From positions 1-12,234 of the forward strand of contig QMZF01000006.1 of NCBI GenBank assembly GCA_003663055.1: a stretch of 12,234 nt of DNA. The letters run 5' to 3'. Shown here piece after piece: positions 1 to 7,005 of this stretch (position 1 is its first letter; every line of letters starts with the position of its first letter). The translations under genes and the position numbers were made by a program. This DNA is from Archaeoglobales archaeon (lineage in GTDB: Archaea > Halobacteriota > Archaeoglobi > Archaeoglobales > Archaeoglobaceae). The notes beneath the pieces were generated by a model. The model saw only the letters and a list, made by a program, of their open reading frames with translations, ran no database searches and was not told the origin of the DNA.

Positions 1-880
1 CAACGCCCACAACTTCCTCCTTACCACCAGCGTTGAACCCCTTCGCCCTTAACTCCGAAATAAGCTTGAGGAGGCGAGAGGAAGGTTCTTTGAGTCTGAT
101 GTATAGCTGTGCTAAACCATTGAAATCTTTGTTAATGACAATGGCTGCATTGAACTTCTTTTCCCACACAGCCCTTCTTGCCACCTTGGATATGATGTTG
201 AGGTGTGAAGAGAACTCGATCCATGCAATGTCTTTACCTTCGAGATTTGAAAAAGCTTTGTCGATCTCGTTTTCTATCCTCTCCAGATTTTTAATCCACT
301 CCTCCCTTTCGAGCAACTCTGATGGGCTAGCAAACGCAAGGAAAGCTACGCTTTCTTCAACACCTTTCCTGTCCATCATTATGTAGCTGGAGTCGATTAG
401 ATTAACGATTTTTAGAGCATCGCTTTTCGAGATTCCATGCTTAATCAGCAGCTTTTCGGCTAAGGGTCCAAATTCCGTCGAGAATAGTTTCATTCCCAAA
501 TCTCCAACAGCTCCTATCGCTGAAAGGTGATTCCAACAGGAAAAGTAGCTCGACACTACCCACGAAGCTGAAGGAGTTGAGCTGCCATCCAACACAGGAT
601 TTACGTGGATTACGTTCCTCTTTTGAATCCTCTCCTGGTTGTGATGGTCTATAAAAACTATGGGCTTGTTCATTCCCTTCACAGCATCGACCATGTTTAA
701 ATCGAGGAAATAGATTTTTGCTGCCCTACCAACTAGTTTCAAGACCCTATCGTCAAGCTCAAAGCGACCGATTGGAGGTGTGCAGCTTTGCCACTCTACT
801 TCTGCATCCTCAAAAACCTTCGCTGTTATTGCTGCACTGCAAACTCCGTCAGCATCCCAGTGGTGGATTATGAGCCTCAT
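1..880 (-). CDS. DHH/DHHA1-family phosphoesterase, 3' end outside the window
   Basis: The frame reads from an ATG at 878-880 through 293 codons to the left edge without a stop, so the C-terminus is missing. The N-terminus carries the metal-binding motif HHWDADG (residues 6-12), then FLDLN (58-62), the family-naming DHH (78-80) and GAVGD (123-127). Close to the edge a DHHA1-type glycine motif, GFNAGGKEEVVG (281-292), is visible, with Lys where many relatives have His. DHH proteins are Mn-dependent phosphodiesterases such as RecJ-like exonucleases, nanoRNases or cyclic-dinucleotide hydrolases. The short N-terminus and the lack of extra domains here do not tell which. It starts 3 nt after the stop of the RHH regulator and is probably co-transcribed with it. 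The family call is firm, the substrate unknown. Confidence 0.9.
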   Translation of the reverse strand, partial: MRLIIHHWDADGVCSAAITAKVFEDAEVEWQSCTPPIGRFELDDRVLKLVGRAAKIYFLDLNMVDAVKGMNKPIVFIDHHNQERIQKRNVIHVNPVLDGSSTPSASWVVSSYFSCWNHLSAIGAVGDLGMKLFSTEFGPLAEKLLIKHGISKSDALKIVNLIDSSYIMMDRKGVEESVAFLAFASPSELLEREEWIKNLERIENEIDKAFSNLEGKDIAWIEFSSHLNIISKVARRAVWEKKFNAAIVINKDFNGLAQLYIRLKEPSSRLLKLISELRAKGFNAGGKEEVVGV

Positions 881-883
881 TTC

Positions 884-1111
884 TCAGTCTAGATAGCCAA
901 GAGCCCTGAGTCTCTCCTTAACCTTCTCCTCTTCCTCCTTTGTGAAAACTTCCTCTTTTTCTTCCTCTTCCAAGCTTGCAAGAACCTCGCGCAGCACGTA
1001 GGTGACGTAATCCGAAACCGAAGTGAAGCCCGTTCCTTCGATGCGCTGTTTTATCTTCTCGTAGAGCTGCACGGGTATGCTTACGGTTGTGTACTTCCTC
1101 TCCTCCGGCAC
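884..1111 (-). CDS. Ribbon-helix-helix (CopG-type) DNA-binding protein, 75 aa
   Basis: This small protein has the RHH layout: a short beta-strand (about residues 6-11, KYTTVSI), helix A (13-26), a turn with Gly-Thr-Gly, and helix B (about 31-46, SVSDYVTYVLREVL). An acidic, Lys/Glu-rich tail ends in RLRALGYLD, an ending I recall from other archaeal CopG-type proteins. Such proteins bind DNA as dimers, the strand pairing into a sheet that enters the major groove. The start is GTG at 1109-1111, supported by a strong Shine-Dalgarno GGAGGTGA (complement of 1116-1123) 4 nt upstream. It is the first gene of a probable operon with the DHH phosphoesterase. A 10-bp-periodic AT-rich repeat lies just upstream and suggests self-regulation (inferred). 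Confidence 0.9.
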   Translation of the reverse strand: MPEERKYTTVSIPVQLYEKIKQRIEGTGFTSVSDYVTYVLREVLASLEEEEKEEVFTKEEEEKVKERLRALGYLD

Positions 1112-1115
1112 AATT

Positions 1116-1123
1116 TCACCTCC
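1116..1123 (-). promoter_or_regulatory. Strong Shine-Dalgarno of the RHH gene
   Basis: On the minus strand the bases read GGAGGTGA, a full match to the anti-SD region, 4 nt ahead of the GTG. It decides the GTG start. Most other lead genes in this window lack such a site and look leaderless. Confidence 0.8.
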
Positions 1124-1136
1124 TTAGCTAATGGCA

Positions 1137-1176
1137 TTTAATTAAATTTAATTTAGTTTAATTAGATTTAAAAACC
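1137..1176. promoter_or_regulatory. Promoter/operator with 10-bp-phased TTTAA repeats
   Basis: Four consecutive 10-bp units start at 1137, 1147, 1157 and 1167: TTTAATTAAA, TTTAATTTAG, TTTAATTAGA and TTTAAAAACC. The first three share TTTAATT and all four share TTTAA. The block sits just upstream of the RHH gene. On the minus strand its far end reads GGTTTTTAAA, a plausible TATA element that would place the transcript start near 1140-1145. Helically phased repeats over a promoter are the kind of site RHH dimers bind cooperatively. The repeat is seen directly, the operator role is inferred. Confidence 0.55.
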
Positions 1177-1256
1177 TTACGAAGATGGGCTAACATGCTG
1201 CAAGAGCAAAGCAGCAATAAGAAAAAGACTAAAAATTCTTTTGTAGTTCGTTGTAC

Positions 1257-1706
1257 ATGGAAGTTCTAACCGATAAGGAAATTGAGGAAGTGCTATCTAC
1301 TACTTGGGATGGCGTACTATGCCTCGTAGATCAAGACAAGCCCTACTGCATACCGATAGCCCACGTTTACCACGGTGGAATATACATTCTATTCCTTAAA
1401 GAAGGTAGAAAAACGAGGTGCGCTGAAACAAATAAAAATGCTTGCTACCTCGTCCACTGCATAATCGGAAATGCATATTACTCAATTCTCGTAGAAGGTT
1501 ACTTAGATAGAACCAATGATGAAACCGAAGTAGAAGTCGTGTTAAAGAAGTTTTATGATGACGTCTTTCCAAAGGATCCGTTCTTTAAAGAATTTAGAGA
1601 ATTGGATAAGTTTCAACAAATTATGAAGATTTGCTTAGGCGATTCAAAGGTAGGACTGTACAAACTCGTACCGCAAACCGTGTCTGGATTTAAGAAACAT
1701 TTTTAG
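1257..1706 (+). CDS. Pyridoxamine 5'-phosphate oxidase-like FMN-binding protein, 149 aa
   Basis: The sequence has the split-barrel flavin-binding pattern of the small pyridoxamine-phosphate-oxidase-related proteins. After an N-terminal helix (LTDKEIEEVLS) comes a first strand pair, WDGVLCLVDQDKPYCIPIAHVY (about residues 17-38). A second follows, GGIYILFLKEGRKTRCAETN (about 41-59), where GRK corresponds to the usual phosphate-contacting segment, and then ACYLVHC. Length fits the family (about 140-160 aa). I chose ATG 1257; an in-frame TTG lies two codons upstream at 1251. No Shine-Dalgarno is visible. Relatives bind FMN or related cofactors and many have no known substrate; this one probably does not make pyridoxal phosphate. 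It stands alone, divergent from the RHH-DHH pair, with noticeably A/T-rich codons. Confidence 0.8.
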   Translation: MEVLTDKEIEEVLSTTWDGVLCLVDQDKPYCIPIAHVYHGGIYILFLKEGRKTRCAETNKNACYLVHCIIGNAYYSILVEGYLDRTNDETEVEVVLKKFYDDVFPKDPFFKEFRELDKFQQIMKICLGDSKVGLYKLVPQTVSGFKKHF

Positions 1707-1774
1707 GGCATAATTAGGTTGAAAATTGAGTATACAAATTCAAAAGTACATCAAAGGAAAAACATTAAAGAGAC

Positions 1775-1780
1775 AAAAAA
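1775..1780 (-). terminator. Oligo-T stop downstream of tRNA-Thr
   Basis: The minus strand has a run of six T six bases beyond the tRNA 3' end. Archaeal RNA polymerase stops at T-runs without needing a hairpin, so this is a likely terminator. Confidence 0.45.
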
Positions 1781-1786
1781 TAAGAG

Positions 1787-1859
1787 AGCCACGGGCGGGA
1801 TTTGAACCCGCGACCTCGTGCTTACCAAGCACGCGCTCTACCTGCTGAGCTACCGTGGC
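1787..1859 (-). tRNA. tRNA-Thr (anticodon GGU)
   Basis: A full cloverleaf of 73 nt can be folded by hand: acceptor stem GCCACGG/CCGTGGC, D arm GCTC/GAGC with an 8-nt loop, anticodon stem CGTGC/GCACG with loop TTGGTAA, 5-nt variable loop, and T arm GCGGG/CCCGC with loop TTCAAAT. The loop puts GGT at positions 34-36, reading Thr ACC and ACU codons. The discriminator base is U, and CCA is not encoded, so it would be added by the CCA-adding enzyme. There is no intron. The gene is convergent to the flavoprotein gene and divergent from hel308. Confidence 0.97.
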
Positions 1860-1966
1860 ACGTTTTTAACTCCATCTCTTTCAGTCTGTGCTTGTATGGT
1901 GTATGAGGAGATTAAAAAACTTTTTCGTAGTTTTAAATCTGATGCTTAAAAAACACTTGGAGAACA

Positions 1967-1973
1967 CTTTTAA
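1967..1973 (+). promoter_or_regulatory. TATA-like box of hel308
   Basis: CTTTTAA is centred about 26 bp upstream of the ATG at 1996, the distance expected if transcription starts at the start codon. No Shine-Dalgarno precedes that ATG, which supports a leaderless message. A second AT-rich stretch (TTAAAAAA, near 1945) could serve instead. Confidence 0.45.
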
Positions 1974-1995
1974 CCACACAGTCCAACTCTCAGTA

Positions 1996-4071
1996 ATGGA
2001 TGTCGCAGACCTCAGCGATTACATTTCGAGTTACGCCGTAAGAGTAATCGAGGAAAGGGGAATTAGGACTCTTTTTCCTCCCCAAGAAGAGGCAATTAAA
2101 GCTGGTCTGTTCTCCGATAAAAACATGGTCATCGCCATACCTACGGCAAGTGGCAAAACCCTGCTTGCGGAACTTGTAATGATTAGAGAAGTCATAAAGG
2201 GAGGGAAGTGCCTATACGTGGTTCCGCTGCGGGCCCTTGCAACCGAGAAGTACAGCGAGTTTAAGGACTGGGAAAAGATAGGGGCGAAGATAGGCATTTC
2301 TATAGGAGACTACGAGTCCAGAGATGAGTGGCTGAGTGAAAAAGACATAGTCGTCACGACGAGTGAAAAGGCGGATTCTCTCATGAGAAACAAGGCTGGC
2401 TGGCTGAAAGATATAACCTGTTTGGTCGTTGATGAAGTGCATCTCCTCGATTCCGCAAAGAGGGGGGCAACGCTTGAGATATTAATTGCGAAGATGAGAA
2501 AGTTTTGCAACCGCATAATTGCCTTATCTGCAACCATACCAAATGCAGATGAAATAGCTTCATGGCTTAATGCGGTCTGTGTTAAAAGTGACTGGAGGCC
2601 GGTGCCGCTTTACGAAGGTGTCTTCTTTGGTGGAGAACTCGAATTGTATCAAAACGGAGAACTTGTCGAGCGCAGGAAGCTTGGCAGGGATTTCTCAGCC
2701 TTGGTCCTCGATTGCGTTGAAAGCGAAGGACAAGTCCTCGTTTTCGATTCTACGAGGAAAAATGCTGAATCAACGGCAGTGAAGCTTGCACAGAAAACCT
2801 TTCACTACGTCGATTCGAACGAAGACGTTGCTAAAGCTGTGCTGGAAGAGAACGAGGGGGAGATGAGCCAGAAGCTCGCAGATTGCATTAGAATGGGCAC
2901 AGCTTTCCATCATGCGGGCTTGTTGAATTCTCAACGCACGGCAATTGAGAGGGCTTTTAGAGAGGGAAGAATAAAGGTTGTCGTTGCCACTCCAACCCTT
3001 GCAGCGGGCGTAAACCTGCCTGCGAGGAGGGTGGTTATAAAAAGCTATCACCGCTTCGAAGGCTACGCAAGCCAGCCGATAAAGACAATAGAGTACAAGC
3101 AGATGGCTGGTAGAGCTGGCAGACCGGGGTTAGACGAAAGAGGAGAAGCAGTTATAGTTGTCAGAAGTGAAAAAACGAAAAAGGAGGCTTTAGAGAGGTA
3201 CATCTTTGGTGAGGTTGAAAAAATAACTTCCAAGCTTGGAGCGGAAAACCACCTCAGATTTCACACCCTCAGCCTCGCTTCAGATTTCAAAAGTCTTGAT
3301 GCGCTTGAAGAATTCTTCAAGTCCACCTTTTTCTTCCACCAGAATGAGATATCCGCCCGCTACGAGCTGGAGCGGATAACACTTCAACTGGAGAACTGGG
3401 AAATGCTGGAAGTTGATGAAGGAATTTCTGTAACCGAACTTGGAGAGCTCGTGTCAAGACTTTACATCGACCCTTTGACGGGATTCATCTTCTATTCGGA
3501 ATTATTGAAGAATGAGAAATTCTCAGAAATTGCAGCTCTACACCTCATATGCAGAACCCCAGACATGGAAAACCTGTACATCAGAAAATACGATGAGTGG
3601 ATTGAGGAGGAAGTGTCTGCTCTTCGGAACGATCTGACATACGTCCCCTCGATCTACTCAGCAGAATACGACTGGTTCTTAGCGGAACTTAAGACAGCTT
3701 TATGTCTATACGACTGGATAAACGAGAGGAGCGAGGATGTGATATGTGAAAAGTACGGAATCGCTCCCGGAGATTTGAGAAGGATCGTTGAAACTGCAGA
3801 ATGGCTAGCCTATTCTTTAGCAAGGATTTCGGCCCAAGTAAATCATTCCAGTAAAGCATTCTTTGCCAATCTCGTGAAGAGGGTGAAGTACGGTGTGAAG
3901 GAAGAGCTTCTCGAGCTTGTAGAGCTTAAGGGAATCGGAAGGGCTAGGGCAAGGAAGTTATACAACGCAGGAATAAGGAGCAAAGCCGAACTTATGGAGA
4001 ACAAACAGAAAGCAGCGTCTCTTATAGGTAAGAAAGTTGTAGAAAAAATTTTGGATAGCTTGAAATTATAA
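1996..4071 (+). CDS. hel308: ATP-dependent DNA helicase Hel308 (Ski2-like, SF2)
   Basis: This is a 691-aa 3'-5' DNA helicase of the Hel308 family, which acts at stalled replication forks and clears lagging-strand duplex. All SF2 motifs are present: Q motif FPPQ (27-30), Walker A PTASGKT (49-55), Ia PLRALATEK, Ib TTSEKAD, DEVH box (146-149), SAT (178-180), [27 protein letters not shown] and [13 protein letters not shown] winged-helix and ratchet region follows, with [10 protein letters not shown] and [19 protein letters not shown]-terminal helix-hairpin-helix ends it ([17 protein letters not shown]). The frame is open to 1888, but the extra 36 residues do not resemble the family. ATG 1996 ([12 protein letters not shown]) matches the known N-terminus and has a TATA-like box at the right distance. 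It is intact and close to A. fulgidus Hel308a by memory. Confidence 0.97.
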   Translation: MDVADLSDYISSYAVRVIEERGIRTLFPPQEEAIKAGLFSDKNMVIAIPTASGKTLLAELVMIREVIKGGKCLYVVPLRALATEKYSEFKDWEKIGAKIGISIGDYESRDEWLSEKDIVVTTSEKADSLMRNKAGWLKDITCLVVDEVHLLDSAKRGATLEILIAKMRKFCNRIIALSATIPNADEIASWLNAVCVKSDWRPVPLYEGVFFGGELELYQNGELVERRKLGRDFSALVLDCVESEGQVLVFDSTRKNAESTAVKLAQKTFHYVDSNEDVAKAVLEENEGEMSQKLADCIRMGTAFHHAGLLNSQRTAIERAFREGRIKVVVATPTLAAGVNLPARRVVIKSYHRFEGYASQPIKTIEYKQMAGRAGRPGLDERGEAVIVVRSEKTKKEALERYIFGEVEKITSKLGAENHLRFHTLSLASDFKSLDALEEFFKSTFFFHQNEISARYELERITLQLENWEMLEVDEGISVTELGELVSRLYIDPLTGFIFYSELLKNEKFSEIAALHLICRTPDMENLYIRKYDEWIEEEVSALRNDLTYVPSIYSAEYDWFLAELKTALCLYDWINERSEDVICEKYGIAPGDLRRIVETAEWLAYSLARISAQVNHSSKAFFANLVKRVKYGVKEELLELVELKGIGRARARKLYNAGIRSKAELMENKQKAASLIGKKVVEKILDSLKL

Positions 4072-4081
4072 GTATACATCT

Positions 4082-4099
4082 AAAATTTTTTATATTTTG
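4082..4099 (+). terminator. T-rich region after hel308
   Basis: Shortly after the stop codon, the sequence AAAATTTTTTATATTTTG has two T-runs and no competing gene. It is a plausible T-run terminator, though it could also be the former promoter of the decayed gene that begins here. Confidence 0.35.
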
Positions 4100-4658
4100 A
4101 CAAAAAAGTTCGCACGTGGGAACACGTCGGTTAAAGAGGTTGTTGATACAGTGTTGTTGCAGCTCTGATAAGACAGCAGGAAGCTTATGCAGAAGATGAA
4201 AAGGGCGCGAGAACGGCTTACATTAACCTTGAACTACAACTTGGGGGAGAGAGTAGACTGTTGAAGCTGAGCTTTATCCCTACGAGGCTTGAGAAAGTGG
4301 AGAAGCGAGCTTATGATATACCAGTTGAATCCATCGAGGGAATTGGACCGATTATTGCTGAAAGGCTGAGAGAAGAGGAATATCAACGATAAGCGATCTC
4401 GCCAAGGCCAATCCAAAGAACGTGGCTAAGGTTGCCAACGTATCTGAAGGAAAAGCTCGCGAGTTTATAGACATGGCAAGGTTCATGGAATGCAATGCAG
4501 ATTCAGACAGCTGAGATCCTCGTGAAGTCTTAACACCTGAGAAGGTCGCAGGTATAGATACCGAAGAAGTTTTAGAGATGATGGAGGATACAATTGGCAA
4601 GGGGCTTGTGAAGGTTTCCAAGGAGTACAAGCTCAGCTATGAAAAAGTGATTCCATGA
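4097..4658 (+). pseudogene. Frameshifted remnant of a helix-hairpin-helix domain protein
   Basis: No single frame is open, yet four segments join into one protein-like text. Segment one starts at TTG 4097 (TKKFARGNTSVKEVVDT). Segment two, open from 4147 to a stop at 4390-4392, reads AYINLELQLGG and later VESIEGIGPIIAERLREE. Segment three continues in another frame from about 4377 with GISTISDLAKANPKNVAKV and KAREFIDMARFM, then another shift near 4495 gives MQIQTAEILVKS. The last, from about 4533, reads TPEKVAGIDTEEVLEMMED and ends with TGA at 4656-4658. The join EE|GISTISDLA restores a classic HhH repeat. The parent was therefore about 185 aa: a beta-rich N-terminal part plus one or two HhH units, probably nucleic-acid binding. 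I cannot name the family. Four shifts argue for a true pseudogene over one sequencing error. Confidence 0.75.
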
Positions 4659-4678
4659 TTCATAGGATCAGGAATAGC

Positions 4679-4686
4679 TTAATAAA
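4679..4686 (+). promoter_or_regulatory. TATA-like box of the GPN-loop GTPase gene
   Basis: TTAATAAA is centred 26-27 bp upstream of the GTG start at 4709. No Shine-Dalgarno lies between, so the message is probably leaderless. This supports 4709 as the start. Confidence 0.5.
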
Positions 4687-4708
4687 GTAGAAGAATTCGA
4701 TAGCGTTT

Positions 4709-5407
4709 GTGAACGTTATCGTAGTTGGGCCAGCGGCAAGTGGAAAGAGCACCTTTGTCTGGAAATTTCTTGAATATCTCCGCCGTAAAGGCTACGATGC
4801 CAAAGCTGTAAACCTCGATCCGGCAACGCCTCCATGTTACGAAGCTGCAGTGGATGTGAGGACTTACGTAAGAACGGAAGACGTTATGACGGAGTACGGA
4901 CTTGGTATAAACGGAGCTCTCCTCAAATCAATGGAATTTGCAGCAAAGTACGTTAACGAGCTCATAATTTCTGCTGACTTCGTTCTCTATGACACTCCCG
5001 GGCAAATGGAGGTTTTTCTCTATTCAAAGGCCGGCTTGGACTTGCTAAACGAGATACCAGCCTTTAAGGCCGGTGTTTTTCTTGCAGCAGCCGATGTAGC
5101 CTCAACACCTGAAAATTTTGTCTCCGTCCTCGCTCAGTGTGCCGTAGTTTCCCTCCGCACAGCGTTGCCAACGCTAACAGTTTTCAGCAAGTGCGACATC
5201 ACAAAACCACCAACCATTCAGGACGTTAAGGAGAGGTTTGCCGAGGGCGGTATGCTTGCAGAGCTTATGGAGAAGTTATTGGCTTTCCTCGAATGCACAA
5301 CGCTTCCTTACAGAACAATAGAGGTTTCCGCTACAAAAGGACTGGGCTTTGACGACGTTTTTTCAGCCTTGAACGAGCTGTTCTGCAGCTGCGGTGACCT
5401 GAGTTAG
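4709..5407 (+). CDS. GPN-loop GTPase (Gpn/PAB0955-like)
   Basis: This 232-aa protein belongs to the SIMIBI-class GPN-loop GTPases, whose eukaryotic members help assemble and import RNA polymerase II; the archaeal role is unsettled. Visible motifs are Walker A GPAASGKST (7-15), VNLDPAT (34-40), the insertion motif GLGINGALL (64-72), DTPGQ (95-99), SKCD in the place of NKxD (160-163), SATKG (207-211) and the conserved C-terminal CSCGDL (226-231), which matches the ending I recall from PAB0955. The oddity is the signature tripeptide itself: Gly-Ile-Asn (66-68, codons GGT ATA AAC) where the family has Gly-Pro-Asn. The GTG start is supported by a TATA-like box 27 bp upstream. Length is normal. Confidence 0.92.
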   Translation: MNVIVVGPAASGKSTFVWKFLEYLRRKGYDAKAVNLDPATPPCYEAAVDVRTYVRTEDVMTEYGLGINGALLKSMEFAAKYVNELIISADFVLYDTPGQMEVFLYSKAGLDLLNEIPAFKAGVFLAAADVASTPENFVSVLAQCAVVSLRTALPTLTVFSKCDITKPPTIQDVKERFAEGGMLAELMEKLLAFLECTTLPYRTIEVSATKGLGFDDVFSALNELFCSCGDLS

Positions 5408-5429
5408 ACTTAAGCTAGAAAAGGCAACG

Positions 5430-5437
5430 CTTATAAG
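5430..5437 (+). promoter_or_regulatory. TATA-like box of the 277-aa membrane protein gene
   Basis: CTTATAAG is a near-ideal archaeal TATA core centred about 26 bp upstream of ATG 5460. It supports separate, probably leaderless, transcription of the membrane protein gene. Confidence 0.55.
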
Positions 5438-5459
5438 TGATAAGGACAAGGAGTTCGTG

Positions 5460-6293
5460 ATGAAATACACTGCAGAAAAGGCAGTAATTGTCATAGCAAC
5501 CACCATTGGGTTTGGTATACTCGGACTCTCGCTGGTTTCGATGTACAACGATTTTGTTAACGGCAAAAACATGTCGTACCTTCTTGTTGACCTTGCGTTT
5601 TTCTCCTTTGGAACGATTCTTGCCGGAGGAAGCCTTAGGCTATACAAAAGGCTTGTCATGCTATCCGTTGTAACGGAGAGTGCCTTTGAAGATGTTGTTT
5701 ATAGTAGGCTCAGGCCTATTCTTGAAGAGATAGCTCACGGAACAGTAGAAATGAATGAGGTCAAAACAAGACTCAGCAACCTTGAAAAGAGGCTTGTAAG
5801 GATGGAAGAAGAATTGACCAAACCCGCTGAAGTTGCCACTCCTGCCGAGGCCTTGGCACTAAGAAAGACTGCCTTTTACATGAGGACGGTTATAACCTCA
5901 ATATTCTTCTTTGGAGCATACCTTTTCCTGCTTAACTACAGCCTCCCATTTGAGCCTTATCTTTACACCTTGCTCTACATCCTCTGGTGGTTTTTCATAA
6001 CTAGGGAGTTTGACCTTTTCCACAGAATAGAAGCATGGATAGTGCTTGGAATTCCCGTTCTCCTAGTTCCCGCTGGGTCTATAATTCTCAGGACTACTAT
6101 AGGACTTGCACCCCTGATGGGTCTGATCTTCCTGACCGTCGTTGTCTACGCTTACCTCTACTACCTCTACGCGAGGACGCTCTGCATTGAGGAGACGGAG
6201 AAAACAGCAGCTAACGGCTATAGGAGAGAAAACTTTCTCTACGTAAAGATGAAAGAGGCTTACAGAAAGATTATTGGATGGATGAAGAAGTAA
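5460..6293 (+). CDS. Six-TM membrane protein with coiled coil, function unknown
   Basis: I do not recognise this 277-aa protein. Two N-terminal membrane helices (about 8-28 and 38-60) are followed by a charged cytosol-type stretch with coiled-coil heptads (about 84-121, including VKTRLSNLEKRLVRMEEEL). A short Pro/Ala linker leads to four more helices (about 137-159, 165-182, 190-211 and 215-239) and a basic C-terminal tail (about 240-277). No catalytic or transport motif stands out. ATG 5460 follows an AAGGAG 6 nt upstream and a TATA box at 26 bp; a GTG one codon earlier is less well placed. It follows the GPN-loop GTPase by about 50 bp but has its own promoter, so a joint function is not implied. 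It converges on the signal peptidase gene. Confidence 0.75.
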   Translation: MKYTAEKAVIVIATTIGFGILGLSLVSMYNDFVNGKNMSYLLVDLAFFSFGTILAGGSLRLYKRLVMLSVVTESAFEDVVYSRLRPILEEIAHGTVEMNEVKTRLSNLEKRLVRMEEELTKPAEVATPAEALALRKTAFYMRTVITSIFFFGAYLFLLNYSLPFEPYLYTLLYILWWFFITREFDLFHRIEAWIVLGIPVLLVPAGSIILRTTIGLAPLMGLIFLTVVVYAYLYYLYARTLCIEETEKTAANGYRRENFLYVKMKEAYRKIIGWMKK

Positions 6294-6311
6294 TATTATA
6301 AAAATTACTTC
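6287..6311. terminator. Inverted repeat spanning two convergent stop codons
   Basis: GAAGTAAT (6287-6294) and ATTACTTC (6304-6311) form a perfect 8-bp inverted repeat around a 9-nt AT loop. It contains the stop codons of both the membrane protein gene and the signal peptidase gene. Read from either side it could act as a shared transcript end. Part of the symmetry follows from both genes ending with AAG and TAA codons, so chance is possible. Confidence 0.35.
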
Positions 6312-6997
6312 CTTCCTAGCTCGAGATAGACGTATAAACTTATGCAAATTATTATTACAGCCATAGCATAGTTTTTAAAAGCGTTTACGAGGTTCTTGTA
6401 GAAGAGGTATTCTTGCCCATACGGGCCGATCGATCGAAGCTCCCTTGCGTCGAGTATGAAATACCTACCAAAGTCCTTTACGACTACGGGCTTTCCTCCT
6501 ATCATTATGGCCTGGGCTATTATATCCCTCTTTGTCACAAACCAGGGATCTGGGCCACTTGCGTCGCCGCCGGTGTAGATTCTGCCGTCTTCTACTCTGA
6601 GGACACGGTGAGAAATGGGTAGGTAAACGTCAGGTCTTTTAAACATGATGATGTCACCAGGTTTAGGATCTATGTAAATTGCTTGAGCTAAAAACATGTC
6701 TCCTCTCTTAAAAGTTGGAACCATGCTGTCGGACGTTACTACTGCAAAAAACAGCTTGTGTGTAAGAGTTAATATAAGCAGAATGGCAAATATTGATAGC
6801 ACTGCAGCAACCCTTCCGTAAGGAGGTTCTTTTAGTTGTTTTTCTGCCAGCTCCCGTACGAACCTTTTTCTATCTCTACCGAAGGTTAGCTTTAGCCTTT
6901 CAACGAGGGGGATCGTGTAGCCCCTAACGAGAAAATAAGTCAGAATAATCAGGAGAAATACGATGACGCCTAGAAGTTCAACGATTAATAGCAGCAT
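6305..6997 (-). CDS. Signal peptidase I, archaeal/ER (S26B) type
   Basis: This 230-aa integral membrane protease would remove signal peptides from exported proteins on the outer face of the membrane. The nucleophile lies in TSDSMVPTFKRGDM (Ser91), the general base in ISHRV (His130, as in Sec11-type enzymes, not the bacterial Lys), and conserved Asp residues in TGGDASGPDPW (Asp145, Asp150). A helix at about 64-85 anchors the catalytic domain, and another lies near the C-terminus (about 208-226). Unusual is an additional N-terminal helix (about 1-22) joined by a basic cytosolic loop (26-60). The ATG at 6997 is preceded by GGTGGG overlapping the stop of the winged-helix gene 8 nt upstream, so it is the third gene of an operon headed by a secreted protein. 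Confidence 0.93.
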   Translation of the reverse strand: MLLLIVELLGVIVFLLIILTYFLVRGYTIPLVERLKLTFGRDRKRFVRELAEKQLKEPPYGRVAAVLSIFAILLILTLTHKLFFAVVTSDSMVPTFKRGDMFLAQAIYIDPKPGDIIMFKRPDVYLPISHRVLRVEDGRIYTGGDASGPDPWFVTKRDIIAQAIMIGGKPVVVKDFGRYFILDARELRSIGPYGQEYLFYKNLVNAFKNYAMAVIIICISLYVYLELGRK

Positions 6998-7005
6998 TTT
7001 CCCAC

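Noticed and set aside
33..386. Plus-strand open frame of 117 codons
   Set aside because: It is antisense to the DHH phosphoesterase, whose motifs are clear in the minus frame; the plus frame has no recognisable domain.
1137..1176. CRISPR-like or origin-type iteron array
   Set aside because: Units are only 10 bp with no spacers, pure A/T and at a promoter; no cas or replication genes are nearby.
1194..1268. Small open frame of 24 codons ahead of the flavoprotein gene
   Set aside because: It overlaps the flavoprotein start in another frame, has no ribosome site and no coding character.
1888..1995. Longer N-terminus for Hel308 (36 extra residues)
   Set aside because: The added residues do not look like the family N-terminus, and ATG 1996 has a TATA-like box at 26 bp and gives the expected length.
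4234..4630. Minus-strand open frames (60 and 92 codons) opposite the decayed HhH gene
   Set aside because: The plus strand gives protein-like HhH text in joined frames; the minus frames are shadows with no motif.
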